From assembly GCF_027409185.1 (NCBI RefSeq), contig NC_084470.1:38119001-38183000 (forward strand): DNA of 64,000 nt, written 5' to 3'. Below, piece after piece: positions 12,444-23,260 of this stretch. How positions within the stretch are numbered: position 1 is the stretch's first letter; each line of letters starts with the position of its first letter. Origin of the DNA: Cynocephalus volans (lineage: Eukaryota > Chordata > Mammalia > Dermoptera > Cynocephalidae). The position numbers and the translations under genes were made by a program. Under the pieces are notes generated by a model. That model ran no database searches. It was given only the letters and a program-made list of their open reading frames with translations, and was not told the DNA's origin.

Positions 12444-15400
12444 GTGTGTGTGTATGTGTGTGTATTTTTACAACATACATAATTTATTGGTACAATAGTG
12501 TATATGTGTAAAGAACAAAACTTTATCAGAAATACACACAAAATTTTGGGGGCTTTGGCATGTGTGTGAAAGGGGACTCAGCTACCAGGATCTCTCACTC
12601 AGGCTATTATAGTAAGCTCCCATTTGATCCACGCTTGTCACTTTCTAATTTATTCTCCAAACAGTAACTAATATTTTAAAATATCAGTCGATCAGAAATA
12701 ATGTCTCTCCCCCCTTTAAAAGCCTTTAATCATTTCTCTTTACACTGAGCATAAAATGCAAATTCTTTAACATATTCCAGAACACCCTGCCCTCCCGAAC
12801 CTCACCTCTTGCCACGACCTCTCTCTCTGCCACAATAGCCTTCTTTTGTTTCCTCATACACTGGATGCTTTCCTGACACAGGACCTTTGCAACTACTAAG
12901 CTCTGCATAGAATACTCTTTTTCATTCTTTAGGTTTTAGCTTATATCACCTCTCTCCTGTTGAAATTAGGTCTACCTTCAGACTCCATCAGAGTTTGGCT
13001 CCGTCAAAGTTCTTATTGAAATCTGCAATTACCTACATATTTTAATGTTTATTTGACTACTGTCTCCTACAACACTATAAGCTCCATTAGTGTCTTATAC
13101 ATAATAGTTTACCCAGAAGTGTCTGGCCTAGGGTAGCCTTGAGTATTTATTGAATAAATGAATAAAACTCCAAAATACTGAATCATAATGTTGGATCTGA
13201 TATTCTGAACAGAAATAATCCATTCTTAAAGTTTATCTTAAATCAAGTCCAGAATATCTTTTCTTTTCCTGGGGACAAGACAAAAAGGTCCAGAGCACTG
13301 GCCTTTGCTGCCAAAAGAAACAAACTCTTCCAGCAGTGGTGAATCACTACAGTTATTATCACACCCAAGAACCAGCACCTAGCCTGGTGTGTGGCCTGTA
13401 GTAGAGGCTTAACACATTTCTGTTGAATGAAGGACTGGCACAGGACAAAGAATTCGAGCTTTATTCTTTGAAGACATGGCCAGTGAAATATGAAAGTCAA
13501 TTAACCTCTTAAATCCCAGAGTCTTCAATTATAAAATGAAATTAATGCTTATTTCATATCTTGCTGCTGTGGAGACTCAAAAACAAACATGGAAGTGTTC
13601 TGTTTGCTACAAAGCTCTACACAAATACCTTTTGGATTTTGGGGGGTTTTGTTACCTGGAATGAGTGAACAAAGTTAAGGACTTGTAGAGAGAGTTTTCT
13701 ACTGGAATGTAAGAGGTTTTGAAGGCTCTCTTTTCTGCAAAGGCCATGTGTTGTAATTTTCCTGCAGACTTTCCAGTTTAGTTCGGAAGTAAACAGCGCA
13801 ATTCCAAAGCACAGCTTGAGGAGAACCCAATCTGCTTCTGTTGTGGCACCAAAGTTTTGTTTTGTTGTCGAAACTATAGTTGCTTCCTCAATCACCATTT
13901 CGAATGACTCTGTACGCCCATTTACATCTGACCCAGAAGCTAAATCAGGTTCTCCTCTCATCAGAAGCATCACTGAGCTTTCCATTTGCAAGTTGGCTGG
14001 AAGCATTCATCATGGTGACATATCCACAGAAATGCTGCAAGTCCACTTTGTTCCTCAATATTTGCAATGCTTTTCGAACACCCATACTGACACAAATAAG
14101 CTCTCCTTGTAGTTCTGTTTCATCAAATGGAAATGGTATATGAAGTTTCTCTTATACCATGCAAATCATGTCCCTCAATTAAAACCACAGAATGTGTTAA
14201 AGCATCATTCAACATTGTGAGCCCATTTGCCATAGGAGCCACCCCAGAATCATGACCCCAAGATGTTATTAGTAATCGATCATAACCCAGGAATATATCT
14301 GGCAGTTTTCGAAGTCTTGTACCTTCGGACAGTAAGAGAGATGGTGGTCCTTGCCCAGTGATATGGTAAATGTACAGTTTAAACCAGACAGAACTGACTT
14401 CTGGGATAGCTGGTCCAATATGCTGAGGGGTGAAGCTGCTGACCAGTCGGATCGCATTGGTGAGAGAAGCCATGGAAACAAGCAGTGCGTAATTCTTGTT
14501 TAGAACTCAGCTAAAAGTTGCAGAGTCCAAACCAAAAAGGCTTTCACAGCGTGAGAGATCCAGAGGAAAACATAACTGGGCTGGTCTGGCTGTGCAGTTT
14601 GCACAACACAATCTTTATGATGATGCAAAAACAGTATTATATTTCTCAGAGTAAGTGCATGATCAAAATATCCCTGTGCTGCTCCTTCACCAGTGCTCTG
14701 AACCTTTTCTAGTTCTACAAGAAAGCTGTCCAGAGACTCATCTGAGAGTTTGCCTGCTTTGAACATTGTGACTGCATGACTTTTCAAGTTTGGTGAAAGA
14801 TTTCCCATCATTAAAAAGGCAGTAAGAGTTGAGTCAAACAGGAATGCAATATGCTTTGTAGGTCCTGTAGACAAATTCAAACTGCTTAGACTGGCTGTGT
14901 CAGCTGGATCTTCTCGACTATTTCTATCAGTGTCGGCAGCTGACAAAGCTTTCCGCACAGGACTCCTACTTTCTCCACTATCCCATGATAAGAGCATCTT
15001 TTATGGATCTAAAGTTCTCTTTAATCTGTTTATAGATGGAATATTCTTCCATGATGAGCGAAGTTGATCCAAATTTATTACTTGTCCCTTCTTATGGGCA
15101 AAACCCAATCGGCAATACATTGAAACAGCATTCTTATCCAGGGATAAGTCTATCTCAAGGACATTTGTAAGCTCTGCACCATTAGCGTGCTCATCTATTG
15201 AAACAAATATCTTATAAAGTTCCAAAATAATAACCTTGCACTAAATTCATTACAGAACCTTCAAGAGGAGGAACTGCTATACAACTCTCATTGGATATTG
15301 GTGCATCCAGATAAATAAATCCTTTGTATATAAACTATGTGCTACACTGTAATCTAGTGATCCAGAGAGTTGAGGGCCTGAATGGATGATCTTATCAATA

Positions 15401-16197
15401 GTGCATTTCTCAGGCAAAGAGCATACCTTGATGTTATCTTCTGTGATATACCCCGTCTGCACCACCCACCATGCCTCTATGGCAATTTCCACTGGCTTTA
15501 TTGGTAGAAGATCACTGGCCGTTTTCCTTATGAAAACTTTTTGACGATCTACACTGATTTGTAAGATCAATGTACTGGTTTCTTCCTATGCCAAGAAGCT
15601 TTAGACAGTCAGCAGCAGTAAAATTGGGCAATGAATCGTAACTTTTCTCACTGTTCATAATGTCCTACATAATCCCAGTGTAATATGAAAATGGTGTTAT
15701 CCTCAGGACCTTCACTATAAATCCTATAAATGGTAAGGGTGCAGCATGAGATGATTCCCACTGTACTTCAGCAGTTCCTCGTAGTGTTTGCGTTCATCTT
15801 TCTTGACATGTTTAACTAAGTGATTTCTATATCGAAACTGATCGCGGATACTGTACAGGACAACCTGCTTTTTATATTCTCTCTGTGAGTTTCCAAGACT
15901 CTGTCTCACGTTGGCAACTTGTTCCAGGGGTAGTTTTGCTGGATGTGGAACTCCACGTCTATGTTCCTGATGCCAGGGCTGCGACCGAAATGACGCTTCC
16001 CACCTGCCCACCCTCAGCCTGTCAGGGGAGCCCGAGGGAGGCCCTGAACCTCCCATTGCAGGAGGCCCGGGCAGCCCCATGACCGGGGCTCCCAAAAGCT
16101 CAGCACGGCCCTGGCCACGGGGCACAGAGCAGCGGAAATGGGTGGCTGGGGCACCTTGGCAGCTCCGAGTTTCTTCCTAGTTTCGGCCCGCCGGAAT
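12444..16197 (-). pseudogene. FAM91A1: Processed retrocopy of FAM91A1, disrupted
   Basis: Minus-strand intronless copy of FAM91A1, whose product acts with TBC1D23 in tethering endosome-derived vesicles at the trans-Golgi. Matching blocks in protein order: 15724-16125 (ANVRQSLGNSQREY, LVKHVKKDER), 15277-15570 (LLPIKPVEIAIEAWW), 15001-15225 ([26 protein letters not shown]), 14500-14997 ([20 protein letters not shown]), 14123-14473 ([20 protein letters not shown]), 13656-14006 (GEPDLASGSDVNG, LSLQVLNFVHSFQ). Exons are fused without introns. The start ATG reads AGG, several frameshifts separate the blocks, and a stop follows LDP at 15001. The GC-rich 5' leader reaches about 16197, so the 5' end looks complete. 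Below 13655 the sequence no longer matches the known C terminus (see findings). AATAAA on this strand at 12483-12488 precedes a decayed A tail. Flanking 18-bp duplications 12426-12443 and 16198-16215 (CAGAATTYCATTCTTTTT) mark L1-machinery insertion. Confidence 0.93.
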
Positions 16198-16215
16198 CAG
16201 AATTTCATTCTTTTT
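16198..16215. repeat. Target-site duplication, right copy, of the FAM91A1 retrocopy
   Basis: CAGAATTTCATTCTTTTT, followed by TATGGCTTAGTATTACATTG, which continues the interrupted L1. Confidence 0.88.
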
Positions 16216-17312
16216 TATGGCTTAGTATTACATTGTGTATAGATACCAAACTTTTCTTATCAAGTTGTCTGTTGATGGACATTTACTTTGGTTCCATATC
16301 TTGGCTGTTGTAAACAGAGCTGCGATAAACATGGGAGTGCAGGTATCCCTTCAACAGGATGATTTTCATTCCTTTGGGTATATACCCAGTAGTGAGATTG
16401 CTGGATCATATGGTAGTTCTATCTGTAGTTGTTTGAGAAACCTCTATACTGTTTTCTTTAAAAGCTGTACTATTTTACAGTTCCACCAACAGTGTAGAAG
16501 AGTTCCCTTTTCTCCACATCCTAGCCAGCATTTGTTATTCTCAGTCTTTTTGATAATAGCCAGTCTAGCTGGGGTGAAATGGTATCTCAATGTGTTTTTG
16601 ATTTGCATTTCCCTGATGATTAGTGATGTTGAGCATTTTTTCACGTACCTGTTGGCCATTTGTATGGCCTTTGAAAAATGTCTATTCAGCTCCTCTGCCC
16701 ATTTTTTAATTGTTTTTTTACTGTGTAGTTGTTTGAGTTCCTTGTATATTCTGGATATAAAGCCCCTTTCAGATGTACAGTTTGCAAATATGTCCTCCCA
16801 TTCTGTAGGCTGTCTTTCACTCTGTTGATTATTTCCTTTGCTGTGCAAAAGATTTTTAGTTTGATATAATCCCATTTGTTAATTTTTTCTTTTGAGCTTT
16901 TGGGGTCTTATTCATAAAGTCTTTGTCCAGTTTTACATCCTGAAGTGTTTCCTCTCTCTATATATTTTTAGGAGTTTTATAGTTTCAGGTCTTATGCTTA
17001 AGTCTTTAACCCATTTTGAGTTGATTTTGGTATATGGTGAGAGGTATGGATCTAGTAAATCTATTCTTCTACACATGGATATCCAGTTTTCCCAGCACTA
17101 TTTGCTGAAGAGGCTGTCCTTTCCCCAGTGTATGTTCTTGGTGCCTTTGTCAAACATCAGTTGGCTATAAGTACTGGGATTGATTTCTGGTTTCTCTATT
17201 CTGTTCCATTGGTCTGTTTTTATGCCAGTACCATGCAGTTTTGGTTACTATAGCTTTGTAGTATAGTTTGAAATCATCTAGTGTAATACCTCTGGGGTTT
17301 TTTGCTTAGGAA
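16198..17312 (-). mobile_element. L1, minus strand, ORF2 3' part (continuation)
   Basis: Antisense of the end of L1 ORF2: TTTGGGTATATACCCAGTAG near 16375, CCACCAACAGTGTA near 16483 and CCATGCAGTTTTGGTTACTA near 17230. The copy is 5' truncated near 17312. Open frames here on either strand are broken by stops, so it does not encode an intact reverse transcriptase. Confidence 0.92.
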
Positions 17313-17980
17313 TGTGGAACTTGAAAGTGCTGGCCCAGGGTACTTGGTTGTAGAAATTTCCAAGCAGCAGAGCATTAAGGAAGCTGCATGGCTACTTGCA
17401 ACAGCCTACGCTGAGTTATGGCAGAAAAGGCAGGATGTAAAGCCAGAATGTTGACTTAAAAGGGAAGCATAGTGTAAAGATTTGGAAAATTTGCAGCCTG
17501 GCCATGTGGTAGAGAAGAAGGGAGCATTTTCAGGGGAAAAAATGTAATGATGTAGCTCAGCAACTATCTGCTAAGGAGATTAGTACATAAGAAAATGAAT
17601 ATCCAGAGGAGGAGGAAAAGGCCCTAAAGGCATTGCAGAAGTCTCTGGAGCCAATCCTTCCATTATAGGCCCACAAGCCTAAGGAGACAGGACAGTCTTG
17701 GGGAAGAGGTCCATGGCACCCTCATGGGTTTGCTTCCCAGGGCCACCTTGGTATGCTGGCCCCCACACCTGGCTGCTCCAGCCATTGCTAAATAGGTCCC
17801 AGGTGTGGCTGGACCCACAGCTTTGAAAAATACAAGCCAGAAGCCTTGGTAGTGTCCACATGGCATTAATCTAAGGATGTGTGGAAAAACCCAGGGACCC
17901 AGGAAGAGATATGTCACTGGGGTGGAGTCAATGCAGACAATCTTTGCTAGAGCAATGCTGAGCAAAAATGTGGGGTCAAG
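17313..17980 (+). mobile_element. MaLR internal region, first segment
   Basis: Matches THE1/MST internal sequence: AAAAGGGAAGCATAGTGTAAAG, TTTGGAAAATTTGCAGCCTG and CCATGTGGTAGAGAAGAAGG near 17459-17522, then CAGCTGCTCCAGCC-type motifs. Non-coding and degenerate. Interrupted at 17980 by the composite L1-derived insertion. Confidence 0.82.
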
Positions 17981-18213
17981 GCATGGAGTTGGAGGAAGGC
18001 AAACCCAGCTGCAGTTGGTAAAGAGCAGACCAAAAACACCATTTCCTTGTGGGTAGCCCACCATAGCCATTGCAATTGCCATGGCTGCAACAAAAGCAGC
18101 TAGTCACTATAGCAGAAGTCAAAGCTACCATGCAGATGGCATGCCAGACACTTGATTGCATTGAAACAAGAAGAGAGTCACCAGTGGAGACAAACCAAAA
18201 ACAAAAACAAAAC

Positions 18214-18246
<33 letters not shown>

Positions 18247-19919
18247 AGAAGAGCTCCTCTTTTTCCACAAAGCACACTCCAGGGTAATAGAAGAAGCATC
18301 TGCCATATGAGAATAGTGGGGGACCTGAACACACCTCTCTCAGCACTGGACAGATCATCTAGGCAATAAATCAACAGAGAAACAGTTAATCTATCAGAAG
18401 GAGAAAACAAATCTATGGTTATTAGAGGGGTGAGGGGAGAGACTGGATAAGGGGCATAAAGAATAAGTATGATTTGTAATAATGAATATGCTAATTTTTT
18501 TAAAAAGGGGTTCCAGTCAAGATGGCAGAATAGAAGTTCCCCAGCATCACTCTCTCCCACAAATCTACCAATTTGCAACTATAAAAATGTAACAACAGCC
18601 AAGCTGGGGCCACTAGAGCTCAGGGGAAGAGGAGGAGAGACCTACAGAGTTCATGAAGGTGGGAGAAGCCATGATGAGAGAAAGTAAAAATTGCTTGGAG
18701 TGTTTCGGGCCACGGCCACTTTAAGGCTGGAGCTGCTGAGTGCATGGAGCAGGAAATGCCAGACGCTGCAGCTGTGCCCTTCAGATGGAGTTGCTTGGAG
18801 GCGGCAGGGGAGAAGAGGGCCTTGGTGGCACCCAGGACAGCAAGACCACTAACAGGGTTCCCGTGGACCCACACAGGAGCGAGGAGCCAGAACAACTGAA
18901 AAAAGGAGCCATTCAGAGGCAGTGAGTCATCGCAAGAGACTGGCACAAGGCCCCTCCCATGGGAAGTGTTTGGAGCATGGGTGGTGGGGGAGATGGGCCC
19001 ACTGGGGGAACACTGGGACACAGCAAGGACAGCTGATTTGCCCCCCAATCAGCATAGGACCACTCAGAGGAGACTGGTCAGGAATACAGAATTGCATGGG
19101 GTGCAGTTTGATGAAAAGATTCATACCCAGATAGAGTTTCTTCGCAACCCAGGTGCCCTGGGTCTCTGGAGAGCCAGAAGTACCCTTAAGGTCAACCACA
19201 CAGCTCAAGTACTGGTTCCCACAGGCAGTTCCCCCATTTTAGAAGCAAGCAAAGGACAAAAAATTAGTTCTGGCCCAGGCACATCACCAGTGCCTCAGGG
19301 CCCACCACAGGACCTGAGGCATGGAGCCGGGGACTGGACCCCACACCCACAAGTGCCTCGGGACTGCCTGGGGACCTGGAACTTGGATCCAGGGACCAGA
19401 CCTCCCCCACAACGAGGCACAGCACTAGTGCCAAAGAGAATGCCAAAAACATTACCTCCACACCACAGCTATCACAGTAACCATGTCTGCTGTGAAAGTG
19501 GCTAGATATCACAACCACCATGCAGATGGTCCACCAGCCACTGGAGTGCATAGGCACAAGGAGAGTCACTGGCAGAGAACAAAGAAAATAAGAAAATGTC
19601 TCTCTCCAGAAAGCCCATTCCAGAGTGACAGAAGAAACATCTGCTCTATGATAATATTGGATGACCTGAACACACCTCTCAGCATTGGACAAATCATCTA
19701 GGCAACAAATCAACAGAGTAACCATTACTCTTTCATAGGGAGAGAAGAAATCTAGAGTTATCTTAGGTCGGGGGGGGGGGGAAGAGGGGGATAGGGACAA
19801 GGGGCATAAAGAATAAGTACAATTTATAACAATATATATACTAGTAATAGTGATTTGATCAACATATGTCAACATTGGATCCCCAAAATATGTGTAATCA
19901 ATTACGAAAAAAAAAAAAA
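17981..19919 (+). mobile_element. Composite L1-derived insertion, two tandem deleted units
   Basis: Unit A (17981 to about 18506) and unit B (18507-19919) each contain 5'-leader-like sequence (CATGCAGATGG), a short piece of L1 ORF2 (GACCTGAACACACCTCTC) joined directly to L1 3' UTR (GGGGCATAAAGAATAAGTA). Unit B begins with an L1-like 5' start, CAGTCAAGATGGCAGAATAG, and ends in a poly(A) at 19905-19919. Imperfect direct repeats GTGGGGTCAAG (17970-17980) and GTGGGGTAAG (19920-19929) flank both units together. No intact protein is encoded. An (AAC)n stretch lies at about 18210-18246. Confidence 0.72.
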
Positions 19920-20399
19920 AGTGGGGTAAGAGTTGCAGCAGAAAGCCCACACCAGCGCCATGCTTAGTGCAGCTGTGACAGTGGGACTGCCATGGAGACC
20001 CCAGATTTGTACAACCCCAGTCTACGAGAGCTGGAGGATGGCCTTAGACAAGGAAAGCCATAGAAGCAGAGGACTTGGAGGCCCAACTCCCCTCCCCAGA
20101 GTGCAGAGGACGTTGAATATGATTTGCTAGCTTTAAGATTTGATGCCTGCCCTGGCGGTTTTCAGACTTGCTTAGGATTTGTTACTCTTTTCTTTTGGCC
20201 TGTTTCTCCCTTTTTGAATGGGAATATGTACTCTGTGTTTGTCCCACCATTGTATCTTGGAAGTAGATAACTTGTTTTGATTTTATAGATGGGACCTTCA
20301 GACTTTGGGCTTTTGAGTTGAAACAAGTTAGACTTTGGGGATGGAATGAATGTATCTAGATGTGAAAAGAACATGAGTTTTGGGGGGTCAGGGGTGGAA
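19920..20399 (+). mobile_element. MaLR internal region, second segment
   Basis: Resumes THE1/MST internal sequence after the insertion: GCTTTAAGATTTGATGCCTG, TCTCCCTTTTTGAATGGGAA, CCACCATTGTATCTTGGAAG and AGACTTTGGG just before the 3' LTR. Confidence 0.83.
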
Positions 20400-20770
20400 T
20401 GCTGTAGATCGAATGCCCCCAAATTCATTGAGGCTTAATCCCCACTGTAACTGTTGAAGTGGGAAATCCTATTATGGTAATTGAAAGGTGGGGCCTTGAA
20501 GAGGTGATTAGATTTTAGAACCAAGCCCTAGTGAATCAATTAATAATGGTGGTCATGTGGGCTTTAAAAGGAGGGCAAGTGAGAGTCTCTCTCTCTGCTA
20601 TGCTGCCAAGTGAGACCCGTGTGTCACTGTCACCACCACCAAGGCCTTCACCCAGATGTGTTCCCAGGACTTTGGACTTCCTAGCCTCCAAAACTGTAAG
20701 AATAAATTTTGTTTTCTTATAAATTACCCAGTTCCAGGTATTTTGTTATAGTAACAGAAATGATATAGCA
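20400..20770 (+). mobile_element. MST-type MaLR, 3' LTR
   Basis: About 371 bp, starting TGCTGTAGATCGAATGCCCC and ending ATAAATTACCCAGTTCCAGG, TATTTTGTTATAGTAACAG, the standard MaLR LTR end. AATAAA lies near 20701. Together with 11776 and the internal segments this is one element in plus orientation. Confidence 0.88.
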
Positions 20771-21090
20771 CTATCTCCATGACATATTAAAAAAGGGGAG
20801 GTGCAAAACAGTGTCTGTAATATAGTATAATGTCTATAGTGATGCAAAGGGGAGAAATGCTTTTTGCTAGTATTTTTGGAAAGAAAAAAGTAGGAGAATG
20901 TGAAACCCAAACTACTAAATATGGTTACCCGTGAGGGTGGGGTGAGTGGAAGAAGGGAACAGAGAAGAGAGAGAAAAGACAGAAGCAAGACTTCTCTGCA
21001 CTTGCCTTGAAATACAGTTTTGACTTTGGAATTCTGTAAATGTTTTATATAAGAAAAAAAATAGAATTATATCATAAAAGGGAAAAAAGG
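20771..21090 (+). mobile_element. Old L1M fragment hosting the MaLR (right part)
   Basis: CTCCATGACATATTAAAAAAGG, GGTGCAAAACAGTGTCTGTA and TGGTTACCCGTGAGGGTGGG match old L1M 3' UTR, continuing 11650-11775. Confidence 0.65.
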
Positions 21091-21845
21091 AAATCCCTGA
21101 CACAAGTGAACCTAAATTAATATTGAGCAGCGGGTTCTGAGGTCTGAGTCTTCAGTTTGTCTGCCTACTTGATGCCCCGGCACCCTATGGTGAAGCTGAG
21201 GGTTGGCATGCCACTTCCACCACTTATACTATTCTGCAGTCAGCCCTCCCAACCAAGGGGGGGCCTGGTAACAAATACCCTACATAATGAGTGAGAAAAC
21301 CCACACCATTTACCTGTTACCAGCTTAGTCCTTAATCCTGAATATAATGAATCAAACATTAAAGGAAAATGAATAACATAAAAGAGAACTAAGATGAATA
21401 ATGTGATATGATCCAGGAGAAAGCAGAGATCATTCAGTAATAAAAGAGATCTCTAGAAAAGTTTTAATTAGTAATTTCATTGAGATTGAGAAGATATTAT
21501 AATCATCAAACAAGCACAAACTGATACGAAGAAAATCAATCATAAAGAGAGGGATACTAAACATGATTATCAAAACAAAGAATCTACCTGAAAGAATAGA
21601 TAAAGGTATGGGTATGTGTATATGTGTGTATATATAAAATTTTATATATTAGAACGTACATTAATATATAAATATACAATAATGTACGTAATTTTCATAT
21701 AAATATATACAAACAGAAAATTTAAATAGAAAACAAAAATGACTAATGAACATATAAAAACTGTTTAATCTCATAAGTAAACAAAGCAATATAAGTTAAA
21801 ACTAGGTATTTTTCACCCTTCAGAATGGCAAAAATATTGCTATTT
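21091..21845. other. Unassigned, possibly old L1-related
   Basis: A-rich sequence with a short TA/TG microsatellite at about 21612-21660. The end (CACCCTTCAGAATGGCAAAA) is L1 ORF2-like and appears to continue at 22270. Confidence 0.4.
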
Positions 21846-22268
21846 TAATCATCTAATGCTGCATAAGCAAACCAAAACGTGTTAAAAAATCATTTATGTC
21901 TCATGGTTTCTGGACATGCATAAGGAATTTGGCAGTGGTTTGGCTAGGCAGTTCCACCTTGGGGTGTCTCATTCTCATGAAGCTACAGTCTTTGAAGACT
22001 TGGTGGATCCATTTCCATGGCTGGCAAGTTGGTGCTGGCAGTTGGAGGGAGGCCTCAGTTCCTTTCCACAGACCTGCTTGAGTGACCTACTGGATAGCAA
22101 CTGGTTTCTTCCAGTGTGAGCAATCTAAGAGAGCCAAGGCTATTTATGACCTAGCCTCAGAAATACCACATGGCCACTTTTACCATATTCTATTGGACAC
22201 AGACCAGCTCTAGTTTAGTGTGGAAGGGACAATACAAAGCCATGCAAGCTAGGAGGTAAGAACCATTG
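21846..22268 (+). mobile_element. Ancient interspersed repeat inserted in an old L1
   Basis: CATCTAATGCTGCATAAGCA, ATGTCTCATGGTTTCTGGAC, GGGAGGCCTCAGTTCCTTTC and TATTTATGACCTAGCCTCAG match a widespread old mammalian repeat that I know by sequence. I cannot assign the family with certainty. Confidence 0.6.
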
Positions 22269-22269
22269 G

Positions 22270-22860
22270 AGGCTGGGTAGTACAATTGCAACATTTAGTT
22301 TTGGCAAGAATGGGAGGAAATGGGTATTCTCAACCACTATTTCAGGGTGCATAAATTAGTGTACTCATTTAAAGGGTGATTTGACAGGAGCTAGTAAGAT
22401 TTAAAATAGGACGTTCACTACAGCAGTGCTTGCAATAACAAAAAAGGTGGTGGTGGGGAACCTAAATATCTATCAATAAGAGAATGGATAAATAAATTAT
22501 AGAATACTGTGGAGCAGTTAAAAAGAATGTTGCAGATCCATGACTGATAATGGAAAGATTTCTAGGATACATTGTTAAGAAAATAAGCAGACAGAGGATA
22601 TACTTCAGTTTACATAAAAAGAAAAAAACAAACACACAAAAACTGAATTTTGGGGGTATATATATATATATATATATATATGTATGAATGTGAAAATCTA
22701 CAGGAACCCTCTGGAAGGATACATAAAAATTTTGGCACTTACTTTGGAAACTAGAGTGTAGAGAGAGGAGGCAGCACTTTTACTTTACAATATTGTCGTT
22801 TGATTTTTTAACAAAAATGGCTTTAATAATTTAAACATCTAAAAACAGTATATAGCGAGC
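22270..22860 (+). mobile_element. Old L1M 3' end
   Basis: AGCAGTGCTTGCAATAACAA, AGAGAATGGATAAATAAATT and GATTTCTAGGATACATTGTT are typical. A (TA)n tract lies at 22658-22681. Confidence 0.75.
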
Positions 22861-23099
22861 TTTGAGTGACAACCCACTGTGTCCTCTTATAGAAAATATA
22901 AGCTTTAGTGGTCAGACATTATGATACTTATGTTAGCTTTTCCGAGACCTTTTCTGGCTCACTAACGGATTTCCAGTCAGTGCTCCAATTGCGTTGATCT
23001 CAGAGCAAGTCTTTGGAAGGAGACAAGAGCAAATTCCCAGCTTCTGAGACTGTTTTCACTTGTGGTGGTGGTGGTTAATAGGAAAGAAATGTTAGACAT

Positions 23100-23260
23100 A
23101 CAGGCATTAAAATACTGCCTCCCACTTAGCCTCTCAGTTTCATCATCTATAAAATGGGGATAAGATACACTACCTACTATCCAATGCCACTGTGACCAAA
23201 TGAAACACTGAAAGTAACTGGCACTTAGAAACTCCAAAAGTAGCCTCTATTAGTTTAAGT
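23100..23260 (+). mobile_element. MIR fragment
   Basis: CTCTCAGTTTCATCATCTAT followed by AAAATGGGGATAAGA is the MIR core. Confidence 0.8.

Noticed and set aside
16235-16875. Long open frames on both strands (197 and 143 codons)
   Set aside because: These are L1 ORF2 sequence and its antisense. The element is 5' truncated and has internal stops.
17663-19950. Many 60-228 codon frames, some Cys- or Pro-rich
   Set aside because: They fall in MaLR internal sequence and deleted L1 units. Poly-Cys/Val stretches come from the (AAC)n repeat.
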